NCBI GenBank assembly: GCA_006844605.1
Contig: SPJN01000014.1
Coordinates: forward strand, 1 to 64,000
Length of the DNA: 64,000 nt
DNA from: Hyphomicrobiales bacterium
GTDB taxonomy: Bacteria > Pseudomonadota > Alphaproteobacteria > SPJN01
Direction of reading: 5' to 3'
Under the pieces are notes generated by a model. It had not been told where the DNA came from, made no database searches, and was given only the letters and a program-made list of their open reading frames with translations. Positions within the stretch are counted from its first letter, which is position 1. Each line of letters starts with the position of its first letter. Both the position numbers and the translations under genes were made by a program. This document shows positions 26,875-35,201 of this stretch, piece after piece.

Positions 26875-27978
26875 TCAGAACGCGCTTGCGGCTGTCAGCT
26901 TGTCCATCATTGCTGAAACCCGGTCAGATAGAGCGGGCGATAGGCCATCCAGCGGGGCATAGGGCGTTGGTGCCCGAAAGCGATCCTTGGCCTCTAGCAG
27001 GCGCGCAGCGGGCTCGCCAATCGCCTCAGCGATCTTGGGTAAATTGTCTGCCGGGGCCGCGCAAAGCGCATCATAGGAAAACAGTGACACTTGTGGGCCG
27101 GCTTGTTTTAGAATGTCTTCAAATGCCGCCAGCCAATATGTTGCCCAGAAATCAGGTGCGATACGATCCAGCTTGTCGGCGCTATCGATCCAGCCATTGA
27201 AGTCGATGGGGCGCAGGGCCTTGCCGAACTCCAAATGGCCAATGGTTTCCATATAGCGCAGGCCGAATTTGTTCGTCTCATGCTCTTCCAAAAAACGGCT
27301 ATGCTGGCGCATAAGTGATCCCAGATGCGCCATAGGATCACGATAAGGGATCATGATGCGCGCATCGGGGAAATTCTTGGTCAGCCAAGAAATGCGGGCA
27401 ATATTGGCATTGTTCTTTGAGACATAGCGATTGATCTGCTGATTGTCCTGCCGCTTGCGGCCCAATGCGATCATTTTCCGCATATGCTGCCGCAGGAAAG
27501 CAGGAAATTCGTTGAATTCGTCCTTTTCACTTTCTTGCCAGACAGTCACGCGATCTTTCTTGAAATGAGGTTTCCAAAAGGCGCGCCATAACACTTCTTC
27601 AAATGCCTCAACGCTGTCATAGGACACCATCATGCCATCGCCGTGGGCGCGTTCCTGTTCTGTCGCGTCTTTGCGAAAACTTTTGGATATCCGGTCCCAG
27701 GTCAGGGGGGCCAATATAAAGGGCAGATCACGATAGGTATGGCTGACAAAGTTTGGTAGATCAGCAATCACTTCCAGCAACAGCGTCGTGCCAGCGCGTG
27801 GCAGTGACGTAATAAAGACCGGCGCGTCACCGGTAATATCCTGATTTTCTTGATCGAATTTCTTGTCTTCGCTGCCGGACAATGACTTTTGCATGTCCAG
27901 CTGGCCCATCGCCAGATTGTGGACAAGCCGATCTAGCCAGGAATAGTTGGCTTCAAAGCCGGTCACAGGCGTCTCCAC
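26875..27978 (-). CDS. PAPS-dependent sulfotransferase family protein
   Basis: This 367-residue protein carries the 5'-phosphosulfate-binding loop SLPRAGTTLLLEV (residues 58-70) and the 3'-phosphate-binding segment MIPYRDPMAHLGSLMRQHSRF. Both are characteristic of sulfotransferases that move sulfate from 3'-phosphoadenosine-5'-phosphosulfate to a hydroxyl or amine. There is no signal peptide, so it acts in the cytoplasm. It is the last gene of a same-strand run that includes an arylsulfotransferase-type propeller, DUF3137, two small membrane proteins and a MATE exporter. Its start overlaps the preceding membrane protein by 16 bases. The acceptor is unknown. Confidence 0.88.
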   Translation of the reverse strand: METPVTGFEANYSWLDRLVHNLAMGQLDMQKSLSGSEDKKFDQENQDITGDAPVFITSLPRAGTTLLLEVIADLPNFVSHTYRDLPFILAPLTWDRISKSFRKDATEQERAHGDGMMVSYDSVEAFEEVLWRAFWKPHFKKDRVTVWQESEKDEFNEFPAFLRQHMRKMIALGRKRQDNQQINRYVSKNNANIARISWLTKNFPDARIMIPYRDPMAHLGSLMRQHSRFLEEHETNKFGLRYMETIGHLEFGKALRPIDFNGWIDSADKLDRIAPDFWATYWLAAFEDILKQAGPQVSLFSYDALCAAPADNLPKIAEAIGEPAARLLEAKDRFRAPTPYAPLDGLSPALSDRVSAMMDKLTAASAF

Positions 27979-28352
27979 ACAAAGGCGATAATCATGACCA
28001 GCACCGACAGGCCGACAATCGCCTGCCAGGTCAGCAAAAAGTCTGTTACAGCCGCGCTGGTCGCCAATCCGATTAATTCACCCGCCCAGATAACGGCAAA
28101 TGTGCCGATCAGGACAATCGCAGCGCGAATTGTGATTTGCAGGAATGATCCCAAAAGCCCGATCGAGGCCTTTTGAACGGCGACCTCTTTCGCGTCATCG
28201 GACATGGTTTTGTTACGCATCACCTGTCCAGCTTCGCGCGCCATTGTGATGGCATCCTGCGCGACTTTGATTAGGCCAGAATAGCGAAAACAGACGACAA
28301 AAACGCCCGTCGCCACAAGGCTGATGGCAATAATGGTGGGGTCAAAGGCCAT
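27963..28352 (-). CDS. Small integral membrane protein of unknown function
   Basis: This 129-residue protein has one N-terminal helix (about residues 7-25), a cytoplasmic amphipathic region (residues 30-68, AQDAITMAREAGQVMRNK) and two closing helices (about 70-95 and 104-126) ending WRRL. I do not recognise the family. Translational overlap with the sulfotransferase (16 bases) and an 11-base gap to the upstream small gene tie it to the sulfotransferase run. It could be a membrane platform for the sulfotransferase; that is inference. Confidence 0.75.
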   Translation of the reverse strand: MAFDPTIIAISLVATGVFVVCFRYSGLIKVAQDAITMAREAGQVMRNKTMSDDAKEVAVQKASIGLLGSFLQITIRAAIVLIGTFAVIWAGELIGLATSAAVTDFLLTWQAIVGLSVLVMIIAFVWRRL

Positions 28353-28363
28353 GATGTGGTCCC

Positions 28364-28612
28364 TTAGGCTGCGTTATTATCCTGTTCGGCAGTGTCATTG
28401 GTCGCTGTATCATTTTCGGCCTTACGCCGTTTGATCATGCGTTTGACCGGATACCAAACAAACCCAACAATTGCCAAAAGAACAGCGCCGATCAGCGCCA
28501 AAAGCGAGCCGATTGCAGAAATACCGGCACCGGGGCCGACATAGGCCAATGCCTCAACCGCAACAAGTGCGGTCGCAAATAGGGTCGTGCAAAAAATTGC
28601 CAAATGTTTCAT
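28364..28612 (-). CDS. Small YVGPGAG-type secreted or membrane protein
   Basis: This protein of 82 residues (86 if the ATG at 28624 is used) has a signal peptide MKHLAIFCTTLFATALVAVEALA. The mature end starts YVGPGAGISAIGSL, followed by a transmembrane helix and a basic tail KRMIKRRKAEN. Small proteins with the YVGPGAG start are common next to polysaccharide or sulfated-compound genes in marine bacteria, with no defined role. The start at 28612 is chosen because AGGA lies upstream at usable distance, whereas 28624 abuts it. It is part of the sulfotransferase run. Confidence 0.8.
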   Translation of the reverse strand: MKHLAIFCTTLFATALVAVEALAYVGPGAGISAIGSLLALIGAVLLAIVGFVWYPVKRMIKRRKAENDTATNDTAEQDNNAA

Positions 28613-28703
28613 GGGCTTACTCATCCTAGGTCTACGCTGCCACAACGATTAGATATCAGTTATGGCAGGAAATTGGGCTTTGGACAATGTGATTTACTGC
28701 ACA

Positions 28704-29684
28704 TTAGTGACCGGATTGTGCCGCAATATCGGCGTCGGTTTCCGCAAAACAGGCCAAGTCTACGATGGTCAGCAAGGCTTCCAGATCATTGATGATGGCT
28801 TTCATCGTATCTTCCACTGTGCGGTCGTCATCTAGGATTGCGTCATCAATCCAGTCGCTGCGCCGTCCCATTTTGATGCGGACAAAATCCGGGCCGAACT
28901 GCGCCGCAAGGCCGAAGCGATTTGTGTACGCTTCAAGCGCTGTCCATGCATCCATCAGGCGCGGGGTCATTAAGGTGCGCCCTTCAATTTGATCATGGCC
29001 ATAGAAATTGAAGCTCTTTTCAAAGGCGGGACTTTCTAGCCTGATCCGTTCCCCCTTTTTGCCCTGTGATAGCAGGTCAGGGAACTCCCAATCTAGCGCC
29101 TGCCTGGTCAGCGCATAGTCGCCCGTTAGGCCAGTTGCATGGCGCGCTTCGATAATGATGCCTTCGAATACGGTGGACCCAGACCCATTGTCATCGTGCT
29201 TGGCGGTTGCTTCAACGAAAACAAGTGCGGTCCCGCGATAATGGCCGACAATGACATCATCGATTATCAGCGAATCATGGCACGGCAATATCGGTTCGAT
29301 ATTATCCCGCACGATTGCCTCATATTTATTACTGACGCCAACGGCAAACTCACCATAGTGATTTAGAATGGCGGGTAAGATTGTTTCTTTGACTTGCAGG
29401 CCAAATTTTTTCAGGTATTGGCGACGCAGTTCGAAGCCTGCCGCTACAATAATGCCGACAAAGGAAAAAAGAGGTATCGAGGAGCCGGGTTCTTTTCGCC
29501 ATAGTTCAAGCAGGAACAGTGCTACGATGGCGGCAACTGTGAATGACCATTTTAATCGGCTGTTGGCAGCCTGTTGTATTGCCTCACGCTGGGCGGTCAA
29601 ATCTTCAAACGCGGATTTCAGTGGCCCCCTATAGAACCGATCAAACGCGTCAGCCTGCGTCAGTGAACTTGGCTTCGCACTCAT
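28704..29684 (-). CDS. DUF3137 domain membrane protein
   Basis: This 326-residue protein has two helices near residues 48-64 and 71-85, followed by a soluble domain with the DUF3137 pattern VGHYRGTALVFVEATAKH, TVFEGIIIEARH and LESPAFEKSFNFYG. The function of DUF3137 is unknown. It starts two bases after the stop of the arylsulfotransferase-type gene, so the pair is almost certainly one transcript with coupled translation. This placement between two sulfate-transfer genes is the main functional clue. Confidence 0.88.
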   Translation of the reverse strand: MSAKPSSLTQADAFDRFYRGPLKSAFEDLTAQREAIQQAANSRLKWSFTVAAIVALFLLELWRKEPGSSIPLFSFVGIIVAAGFELRRQYLKKFGLQVKETILPAILNHYGEFAVGVSNKYEAIVRDNIEPILPCHDSLIIDDVIVGHYRGTALVFVEATAKHDDNGSGSTVFEGIIIEARHATGLTGDYALTRQALDWEFPDLLSQGKKGERIRLESPAFEKSFNFYGHDQIEGRTLMTPRLMDAWTALEAYTNRFGLAAQFGPDFVRIKMGRRSDWIDDAILDDDRTVEDTMKAIINDLEALLTIVDLACFAETDADIAAQSGH

Positions 29685-29686
29685 GC

Positions 29687-31117
29687 CTAGTCGATAAACT
29701 CGACAGCCATCAGTTCAAAGGCGGCGCCCTTATCTGTTGCGGCGTCTGGGAAGTGGTCGGCCTTATCCCGGACGTCGTGTAAATGATCATAGGTCGCAAT
29801 CAATGCGCCTGTCGCCAGATCAATATCATAGGCGCGGGATTGACGGGTTGCTGTCGCAAGTAATCGGGTCCGATCGGCAGAGATGCTGATATGCCCGGCA
29901 ACATCGGTGAAGAACCGATCGTCCGGTGCCGGTGTTGTTGCATGCGGGAATATGCGCCGATCTTTCCCGGTGGCGAGATCTATTTCAATTACACGCGACC
30001 CATCGGTAAATTCATCACCGCCTTGATTGTCGAATATCAGGATCTTTTGATCCTTCAGGTGATGGACCGAATGTTGCCGGCTGAAATTACCGCCATAGAC
30101 CTGTTTCAATTCATGCGTCTTGCCGTCGATCAACCCAATGGCAGAAATATTGCGCATCGAAACCAGCATGTCACCGGGGTGAAGCGGCCCGGCAGGGGCA
30201 TCGGATGATATGTTCTCGGCCCGCACAACATCCACATAGTTCAGGTGGGTCGGGTCACAATTATCCACGGTGCGTTTCAAAATCGTTCGCCAGTTGGACG
30301 ACACCATTTGTTCGGTCAGTTTGATATAGGCCAATTGCGCGCCGTCGCTGTCCAGCACGCTGACGGTATCCCAATAGGGCTTTGCGGTTTCGCAGTGAAG
30401 GACCGTGTTCTGTGTTGCAAAGCCTTGCCCTGTGGTGAAGCTGATGCTGCCATCGCCCACATCCAGCGCGGGGGTGTAAATCATGTGATCGCCGTCAGGC
30501 TGTTCAACCAGTGTCAGCCAATGGTGGCTATAGTCCAGCCGGGACCAGATCGGCGTGCCATCGGGGCCAAGCTTTGCGATGGCCAGCCCGAATGGAAAGA
30601 CACCGCCATGCATGTGAAAGGTGATGATAAGCGAGCCATCCTTGGCGCGTTTCGCACCGACGGGATTGGCATTGTACATTGGGCTGAACAAAAACGCTTC
30701 AAGCTCGCGATTCACTTTCAGGTTTCGTTGGTCAAAGATAGCGAATGGCCGATAGGGCCATGCCTGCGCAACGGATTTGTCCGGGTTATAGGCCACGGCA
30801 ATGCAGCCATAGTCGGGGCAATGTTCCATAAACTGCCAAAGCCCCCCGGTCACCAGCGTGCCTTTTGGGTCAAACTGATCCGCTGCAGGGCCGGATTGCC
30901 ATCTATTGCCAACAATGTCTGACGCTTGTTTGTCGCTGATGCGGCGGAAGCGGGGCTGCTTATGCCAGGTGGCGGGTAACACCGCGCTGGTCAATGCCAT
31001 GCCGCTTTTCAGGCCTTGCAGGATTGTTGTGCTGGGAAACACCGCAAATCGTGTGGACAATACACCGATCAACAGGGCGAAGATAAACGTGGAAACTAGC
31101 AGCGGCAGGTTGCGCAT
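29687..31117 (-). CDS. Arylsulfotransferase (ASST)-family beta-propeller protein
   Basis: This 476-residue protein has a single N-terminal signal anchor (MRNLPLLVSTFIFALLIGVLS) and a periplasmic beta-propeller. Diagnostic stretches are GLAIAKLGPDGTPIWSR, DYSHHWLTLVEQPDGDHMIYT and QHSVHHLKDQKILIFDNQGG followed by RVIEIDLATGKDRRIF. These match the histidine-bearing blade repeats of ASST proteins. Classical ASST enzymes transfer sulfate between phenolic donors and acceptors through a sulfo-histidine without PAPS. The start at 31117 is chosen because it begins the membrane anchor; the track start at 31180 adds unrelated residues. It is coupled to DUF3137 downstream. Confidence 0.82.
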   Translation of the reverse strand: MRNLPLLVSTFIFALLIGVLSTRFAVFPSTTILQGLKSGMALTSAVLPATWHKQPRFRRISDKQASDIVGNRWQSGPAADQFDPKGTLVTGGLWQFMEHCPDYGCIAVAYNPDKSVAQAWPYRPFAIFDQRNLKVNRELEAFLFSPMYNANPVGAKRAKDGSLIITFHMHGGVFPFGLAIAKLGPDGTPIWSRLDYSHHWLTLVEQPDGDHMIYTPALDVGDGSISFTTGQGFATQNTVLHCETAKPYWDTVSVLDSDGAQLAYIKLTEQMVSSNWRTILKRTVDNCDPTHLNYVDVVRAENISSDAPAGPLHPGDMLVSMRNISAIGLIDGKTHELKQVYGGNFSRQHSVHHLKDQKILIFDNQGGDEFTDGSRVIEIDLATGKDRRIFPHATTPAPDDRFFTDVAGHISISADRTRLLATATRQSRAYDIDLATGALIATYDHLHDVRDKADHFPDAATDKGAAFELMAVEFID

Positions 31118-31205
31118 ATGAACTCGCTTGACAGACAGTGCAGAAGAATTTTGTCTACACCGAAATGGCGGCACAGGCAATTGTCCTGCGCCGCCACTTT
31201 GTCAT

Positions 31206-32660
31206 TCAGACCTGTTGATTTTGCCACTTGCCGCGCCGGAAGGCGAGGCCAAGCACGATTGCCCGTGCCGCATAATCCAAAAACAACACAGACCACAGCC
31301 AAACCACATCCCAATGCAAAACATGCGCAATGATGTATCCGGGCAAAAGCCGGAACAGTCCCAGTGCAATCATCACGGTATAAAGGGGGGTGCGTGTATC
31401 GCCGGCCCCGCGCAAAGCCCCGCCAACCGTAAAGTCCCATGACATAAGGGGAAGGGAAAAGCCCAATATCCATATAAATGTCACGGCCATCGGCACAACC
31501 GTATCATCATCAAGGAACCAACGTGCCAACGGTTCGCCCACGGCAATAAAGCCAAGGCCCAATAGGCCCATGAACAACATGGCAAGGCGCATGGTTTGCC
31601 ACCCTGCGGCCATCGCACGCTGTGGTTGTCCAGCACCCAAATATTGCCCGACCATCGTTGCGGCCGCCACATTGAAGCCGTGCCCGGGCAAGAATCCGAA
31701 TGACAAAACCTGTACGCCGATTTGATAGGCGACGAAGGCTTCTGTGCCATATAGCGCCATGAAGCTCATAAAGCTAAGCATGGCGAGTTGGAACAACAGC
31801 CCTTCGATACCGGTGGGGTAGCCGATCTTCCACAATCTGCGCCACATGGATAGGTCGAGTTTCCAACTGGCAAGCCCGCGCGGCAGAATGGTCCAGCCGC
31901 GCCACCACAAGCCAAATATCATCAGCGTGTGCAGGACGATCGCCGCACTGGTCGCCATCCCGGCCCCGGCAACGCCAAAGGCGGGGGACCCCAAATTGCC
32001 ATAGATCAAGACCCAGTTCAGAAAGATATTCACCACATTGGCGATGATCCCGGTCCAAAGCGGGGTGATGGTATCACCGCCTGCACGCAATGCGGCCCCT
32101 GTCAGAAAAATCAAGGTCATGGGGACATTGCCCACCAGCAGCCAAATCATATAGTCCGCGCCCTGATCGGCAGCGTTGCCTGTCAGACCCAGCCATGCCA
32201 GTGAAAACCCGATCAGCGGGATAAAACCAATCCAAGTGCCCAACCCAATCAGCCAACCCATCCATATGGATTGTTTGTGGGCGTGGTCAACCTCTTGTAA
32301 ATTCCGTGAGCCATAGGCCCGGCTGACAATCGCGGTCAGCCCGGTGGCTGCCGCCATCACCAAGGTTTGGATCAGCCAGTATAATTGTCCACCTGCCGTC
32401 ACGCCCGCGATGGCGTCCGCGCCAATAACCCCAACCATCTTAACGTCAACCCAACGGGTCGCCGTGTGCATGAAGGCGGCAGCCATCGTTGGCCATGCCA
32501 ACGACCACACATTCAGCGTCAACGGGCTTTCTGTTTGCGCCGTGCCGCTGACGGGTGTTTCTGCCGGGGTGGCTGTTTGGGCATGCGCCGCAGTTGCGGG
32601 GACATGTTCGTCCTCGCGCAGTTGGTGCGGGTCGTCCTGCCCCGTATCCCCCAATTTCAT
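31206..32660 (-). CDS. MATE-family efflux transporter
   Basis: This protein of about 484 residues has 12 predicted helices. MATE/NorM motifs are visible: TRWVDVKMVGVIGADAIAGV near helix 1-2, GLTAIVSRAYGSRN, ITPLWTGIIANVVNIFLNWVLIYG and WDFTVGGALRGAGDTRTPLY. An unusual hydrophilic N-terminus of about 45 residues is rich in Ala/Thr/Glu. The ATG at 32660 is preferred to the TTG at 32681 because GGGGG precedes it at good distance. It could export a product of the downstream sulfotransferase genes, 88 bases away on the same strand, or be an independent drug exporter. Confidence 0.92.
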   Translation of the reverse strand: MKLGDTGQDDPHQLREDEHVPATAAHAQTATPAETPVSGTAQTESPLTLNVWSLAWPTMAAAFMHTATRWVDVKMVGVIGADAIAGVTAGGQLYWLIQTLVMAAATGLTAIVSRAYGSRNLQEVDHAHKQSIWMGWLIGLGTWIGFIPLIGFSLAWLGLTGNAADQGADYMIWLLVGNVPMTLIFLTGAALRAGGDTITPLWTGIIANVVNIFLNWVLIYGNLGSPAFGVAGAGMATSAAIVLHTLMIFGLWWRGWTILPRGLASWKLDLSMWRRLWKIGYPTGIEGLLFQLAMLSFMSFMALYGTEAFVAYQIGVQVLSFGFLPGHGFNVAAATMVGQYLGAGQPQRAMAAGWQTMRLAMLFMGLLGLGFIAVGEPLARWFLDDDTVVPMAVTFIWILGFSLPLMSWDFTVGGALRGAGDTRTPLYTVMIALGLFRLLPGYIIAHVLHWDVVWLWSVLFLDYAARAIVLGLAFRRGKWQNQQV

Positions 32661-32733
32661 TGTGTCCCCCAATGTCCCCAATCTTGCACGGATGCCGGGG
32701 CGGTCGTCTTGTTTTAGTCGCGCCCCAGAATCT

Positions 32734-32770
32734 AAAAGGGCCCTTCGATGGAAGAGCCCTTTACGGTTTT
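32734..32770 (-). terminator. Bidirectional-looking terminator after rpsU
   Basis: AAAGGGCTCTTC and GAAGGGCCCTTT (minus strand, one wobble) form a 12-pair stem with a four-base loop, followed by TAGATT. It lies 24 bases after the rpsU stop and before the MATE gene. Confidence 0.8.
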
Positions 32771-32793
32771 AGTGCTGTGCGAGAGACCTATCC

Positions 32794-33000
32794 TTAGATA
32801 AGGCCTTCGCGCTGCATCCGTTTCCGGGCCAGTTTACGCGCACGCCGAATTGCTTCCGCTTTTTCGCGGGCACGCTTTTCGGACGGCTTTTCATAATGGT
32901 TGCGAAGTTTCATTTCACGGAAGACACCTTCACGCTGCAACTTCTTTTTCAGAGCCTTAAGGGCCTGATCAACATTATTATCGCGTACGACTACCTGCAC
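32794..33000 (-). CDS. rpsU: 30S ribosomal protein S21
   Basis: This 68-residue, very basic protein matches bS21 from [25 protein letters not shown] through the C-terminal [17 protein letters not shown]. It binds the small ribosomal subunit near the anti-Shine-Dalgarno region and assists initiation. It is monocistronic with its own terminator and is divergent from COQ9, an arrangement often seen in alphaproteobacteria. Confidence 0.97.
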   Translation of the reverse strand: MQVVVRDNNVDQALKALKKKLQREGVFREMKLRNHYEKPSEKRAREKAEAIRRARKLARKRMQREGLI

Positions 33001-33260
33001 GGGCTTTCACCACCTTCAAATGGTTGGCCCCATAAATGGAGCTAAAAAATAAACATTATCCGCCGGAAATCCGGTTGAGATAACAAGAGCACGGGTTCTA
33101 GCACCCGGTTGCGCCGCTGTCCAGCCGCCTAATACGGCCTAAAAGTGCCGATTTGTGGGACATGCGGTCGCGGAATTGATCTTTCTTGAATATAGTGAGC
33201 GTAAATCCCATATGTTGCTGAACAGTAAATGCCCGCTGCAATTGGACCGGCAAAGGAAAT

Positions 33261-33944
33261 ATGATGAGTGCCACTGACCATTTGGACCCTGTGAGAGAGC
33301 AAATCCTCATGGCGGCAATCAATCATGCACCGTTTGACGGCTGGAACAGCAGCACAATGCGGCAGGCAGCTGATGACGCTGAAATTGATCACGGCACGGT
33401 CAAGCTGGCCTTTCCCGGCGGTGCGCGTGAATTGTTGGAATATTTCAGCGCTTGGGCAGACCAGCAGATGATAGACCGGTTCGACGCTGCCAAAGCTGCA
33501 GGCGAAACCGACGGGCTAGGTATTCGCGGGTCAATCAAGCTGGCGTTGACTTTACGCTTTGATGCCATCGCGCCCTATCGGGAGGCGATGCGCCGTGCGG
33601 TAACCTTTGAAGCCCTGCCCCATAATGCGCCATCAGGCGGCATGGCGATTTATCATACGGTTGATGCGGCGTGGCGCGTGATCGGTGATACGTCAACAGA
33701 CTTCAATTTTTATACCAAGCGGGCGCTTCTTGCCGGGGCATTCAGTGCCACATTGCTGTTTTGGCTGAATGATCATTCAGAAGGTGCCGCCGACACTGAT
33801 GCGTTTCTTGAGCGTCGGTTGGATGATGTGATGGTTATCGGCAAAGTCCGCGCCAAGGTTGAAACCGCGGTTGGACGGTTGCCCAATCCGTTCCGCTTGG
33901 CCGCGGCGCTACGTTTCCCGTCGCCCCCTTTGCGGCGGCGCTAA
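33261..33944 (+). CDS. COQ9-family ubiquinone biosynthesis protein
   Basis: This 227-residue protein has an N-terminal TetR-like helical region (REQILMAAINHAPFDGWNSSTMRQAADDAEI). It continues into the COQ9 core with LRFDAIAPYREAMRRAVTFEALPHN, DFNFYTKRALLAGAFSATLLFWLND and the amphipathic end RLPNPFRLAAALRFP. COQ9 binds lipid and supports the COQ7 hydroxylation step of ubiquinone synthesis in mitochondria and alphaproteobacteria. Two ATG codons are adjacent at the start, with AAAGGAA upstream. It is convergent with the PLP enzyme gene, three bases apart. Confidence 0.92.
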   Translation: MMSATDHLDPVREQILMAAINHAPFDGWNSSTMRQAADDAEIDHGTVKLAFPGGARELLEYFSAWADQQMIDRFDAAKAAGETDGLGIRGSIKLALTLRFDAIAPYREAMRRAVTFEALPHNAPSGGMAIYHTVDAAWRVIGDTSTDFNFYTKRALLAGAFSATLLFWLNDHSEGAADTDAFLERRLDDVMVIGKVRAKVETAVGRLPNPFRLAAALRFPSPPLRRR

Positions 33945-33947
33945 TTG

Positions 33948-35150
33948 TCAGCTGCCTTGGGCGAGTGTCGGCCAATAGTCTACGACCTGCCCGCCGCGGA
34001 CAATCGCCAAATCGCCGAACTGCAACATCACAAATTCACTTTGTGTGGGACGCAGAAAAACAAAATCTTCCGGGGCCAGTTGCACGTCGGTTGATCCGTT
34101 CAGCACTTCTTGATTGGTTGACCTCCCATAAAGACTGTTATTGCTTAACCCTGTGGGGGAAACCGGATGGGCCTTCCAATAACCGCCATAGATAAAGAAA
34201 GTGCGCGCCCTGTTGCGGTCAAACTTGGCCCACAAATTGCCAAGCCCGTTTAGGGCGGGGATTTGTGTCGGCCCGCTGGCCTTTAATACCGGGGTGCCGA
34301 TAAAGATCGCAGGTTCCAGATCGGCTAGATCCGGCAAATCAAAGTCGAGCGGTTTGACAAGGGCAGACCCGGCTGCAAGCTCGGTCACGAAGTCGATGTC
34401 TTGATATCGGCGGAAGGTTGGGCTGCCTGCCGCGTTCAGGGTCAGTGCCGCATACTCATCCGGTGTCAGCTTGTTTTGCAAAACTGATAGATGCGCTTGA
34501 TAGCGGTCCAGCACAGATGTGAATTCACGTTTTTGCATACCGAACGCTGTTGGCACCTTTGCTACATGGGCGTCATAGCCCATCAATCCGGTAAAGGTCA
34601 GATTGGGCGTAGCTGCAATCACATCCAGCATGGCTGCAGTCTGTGCAGGATCACTGACGCCGCCGCGATGCAAACCCACGTCAATTTCAATAGTGATGTT
34701 CATCTGTAGTTCGCGCTGGGTGGCAAGCGCTGCATAGTCATGCAATCGCGCGGGCGTATCGACCAGCCATTGCAGCTGCTTGGACGGATCAAACTGGTTG
34801 GCAATGTGATGATCGTAAAAGCGTGCGGCGGCACCAACAGGAAATGGTTTGCCGATCAACAGGTCTTTATCAGGCTGTGTTGCTGCAAGCTGATTAAGAA
34901 ACGGCTGATGAAAGACCATCAGCCGGTTGGTCTGCGCCCGTGCTGTGACATGGTCCAATAGCTGTGGCGAGGGCAGTGACTTCGCCACCACCCGTAAATC
35001 CAATGCTTCTGGAATGGATGCTGCAACCCGATCGATGTTCCGGTCTAGCCGGTCAAGGTCAAGCAACATGGTGGGACGGAATAGATTTGCAGTGCGCAGG
35101 GCATCGCTAAGCTGGGTGAAGTAGGCATCGTGGCTTGTAACCTGTGTCAT
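33948..35150 (-). CDS. Fold-III PLP enzyme (amino acid deaminase/aldolase, DSD1-like), metal site altered
   Basis: This 400-residue protein belongs to the alanine-racemase-fold D-threonine aldolase/D-serine dehydratase group. The PLP lysine is in LRVVAKSLPSPQLL near residue 57. IEIDVGLHRGGVSDP and TGLMGYDAHVAKV line the barrel, and LNAAGSPTFRRYQDIDFVTELAAGSALV contributes phosphate contacts. Related metal-dependent enzymes end with a PNHAC-type motif whose His and Cys hold zinc; here the same place reads RPTQSEFVMLQFG. The metal ligands therefore appear replaced, and the reaction may differ from D-threonine cleavage. It lies downstream of purK on the same strand, with a 51-base gap. Confidence 0.85.
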   Translation of the reverse strand: MTQVTSHDAYFTQLSDALRTANLFRPTMLLDLDRLDRNIDRVAASIPEALDLRVVAKSLPSPQLLDHVTARAQTNRLMVFHQPFLNQLAATQPDKDLLIGKPFPVGAAARFYDHHIANQFDPSKQLQWLVDTPARLHDYAALATQRELQMNITIEIDVGLHRGGVSDPAQTAAMLDVIAATPNLTFTGLMGYDAHVAKVPTAFGMQKREFTSVLDRYQAHLSVLQNKLTPDEYAALTLNAAGSPTFRRYQDIDFVTELAAGSALVKPLDFDLPDLADLEPAIFIGTPVLKASGPTQIPALNGLGNLWAKFDRNRARTFFIYGGYWKAHPVSPTGLSNNSLYGRSTNQEVLNGSTDVQLAPEDFVFLRPTQSEFVMLQFGDLAIVRGGQVVDYWPTLAQGS

Positions 35151-35201
35151 GCGATGATCTTCGCCCCTCTTATTCGATTGGCTGTTTGATAAAGTGGCCG
35201 A

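Noticed and set aside
30245-30922. 225-codon plus-strand frame opposite the ASST-type gene
   Set aside because: It is the antisense shadow of a well-supported propeller protein, with Cys/His/Arg-rich composition and no ribosome-binding site.
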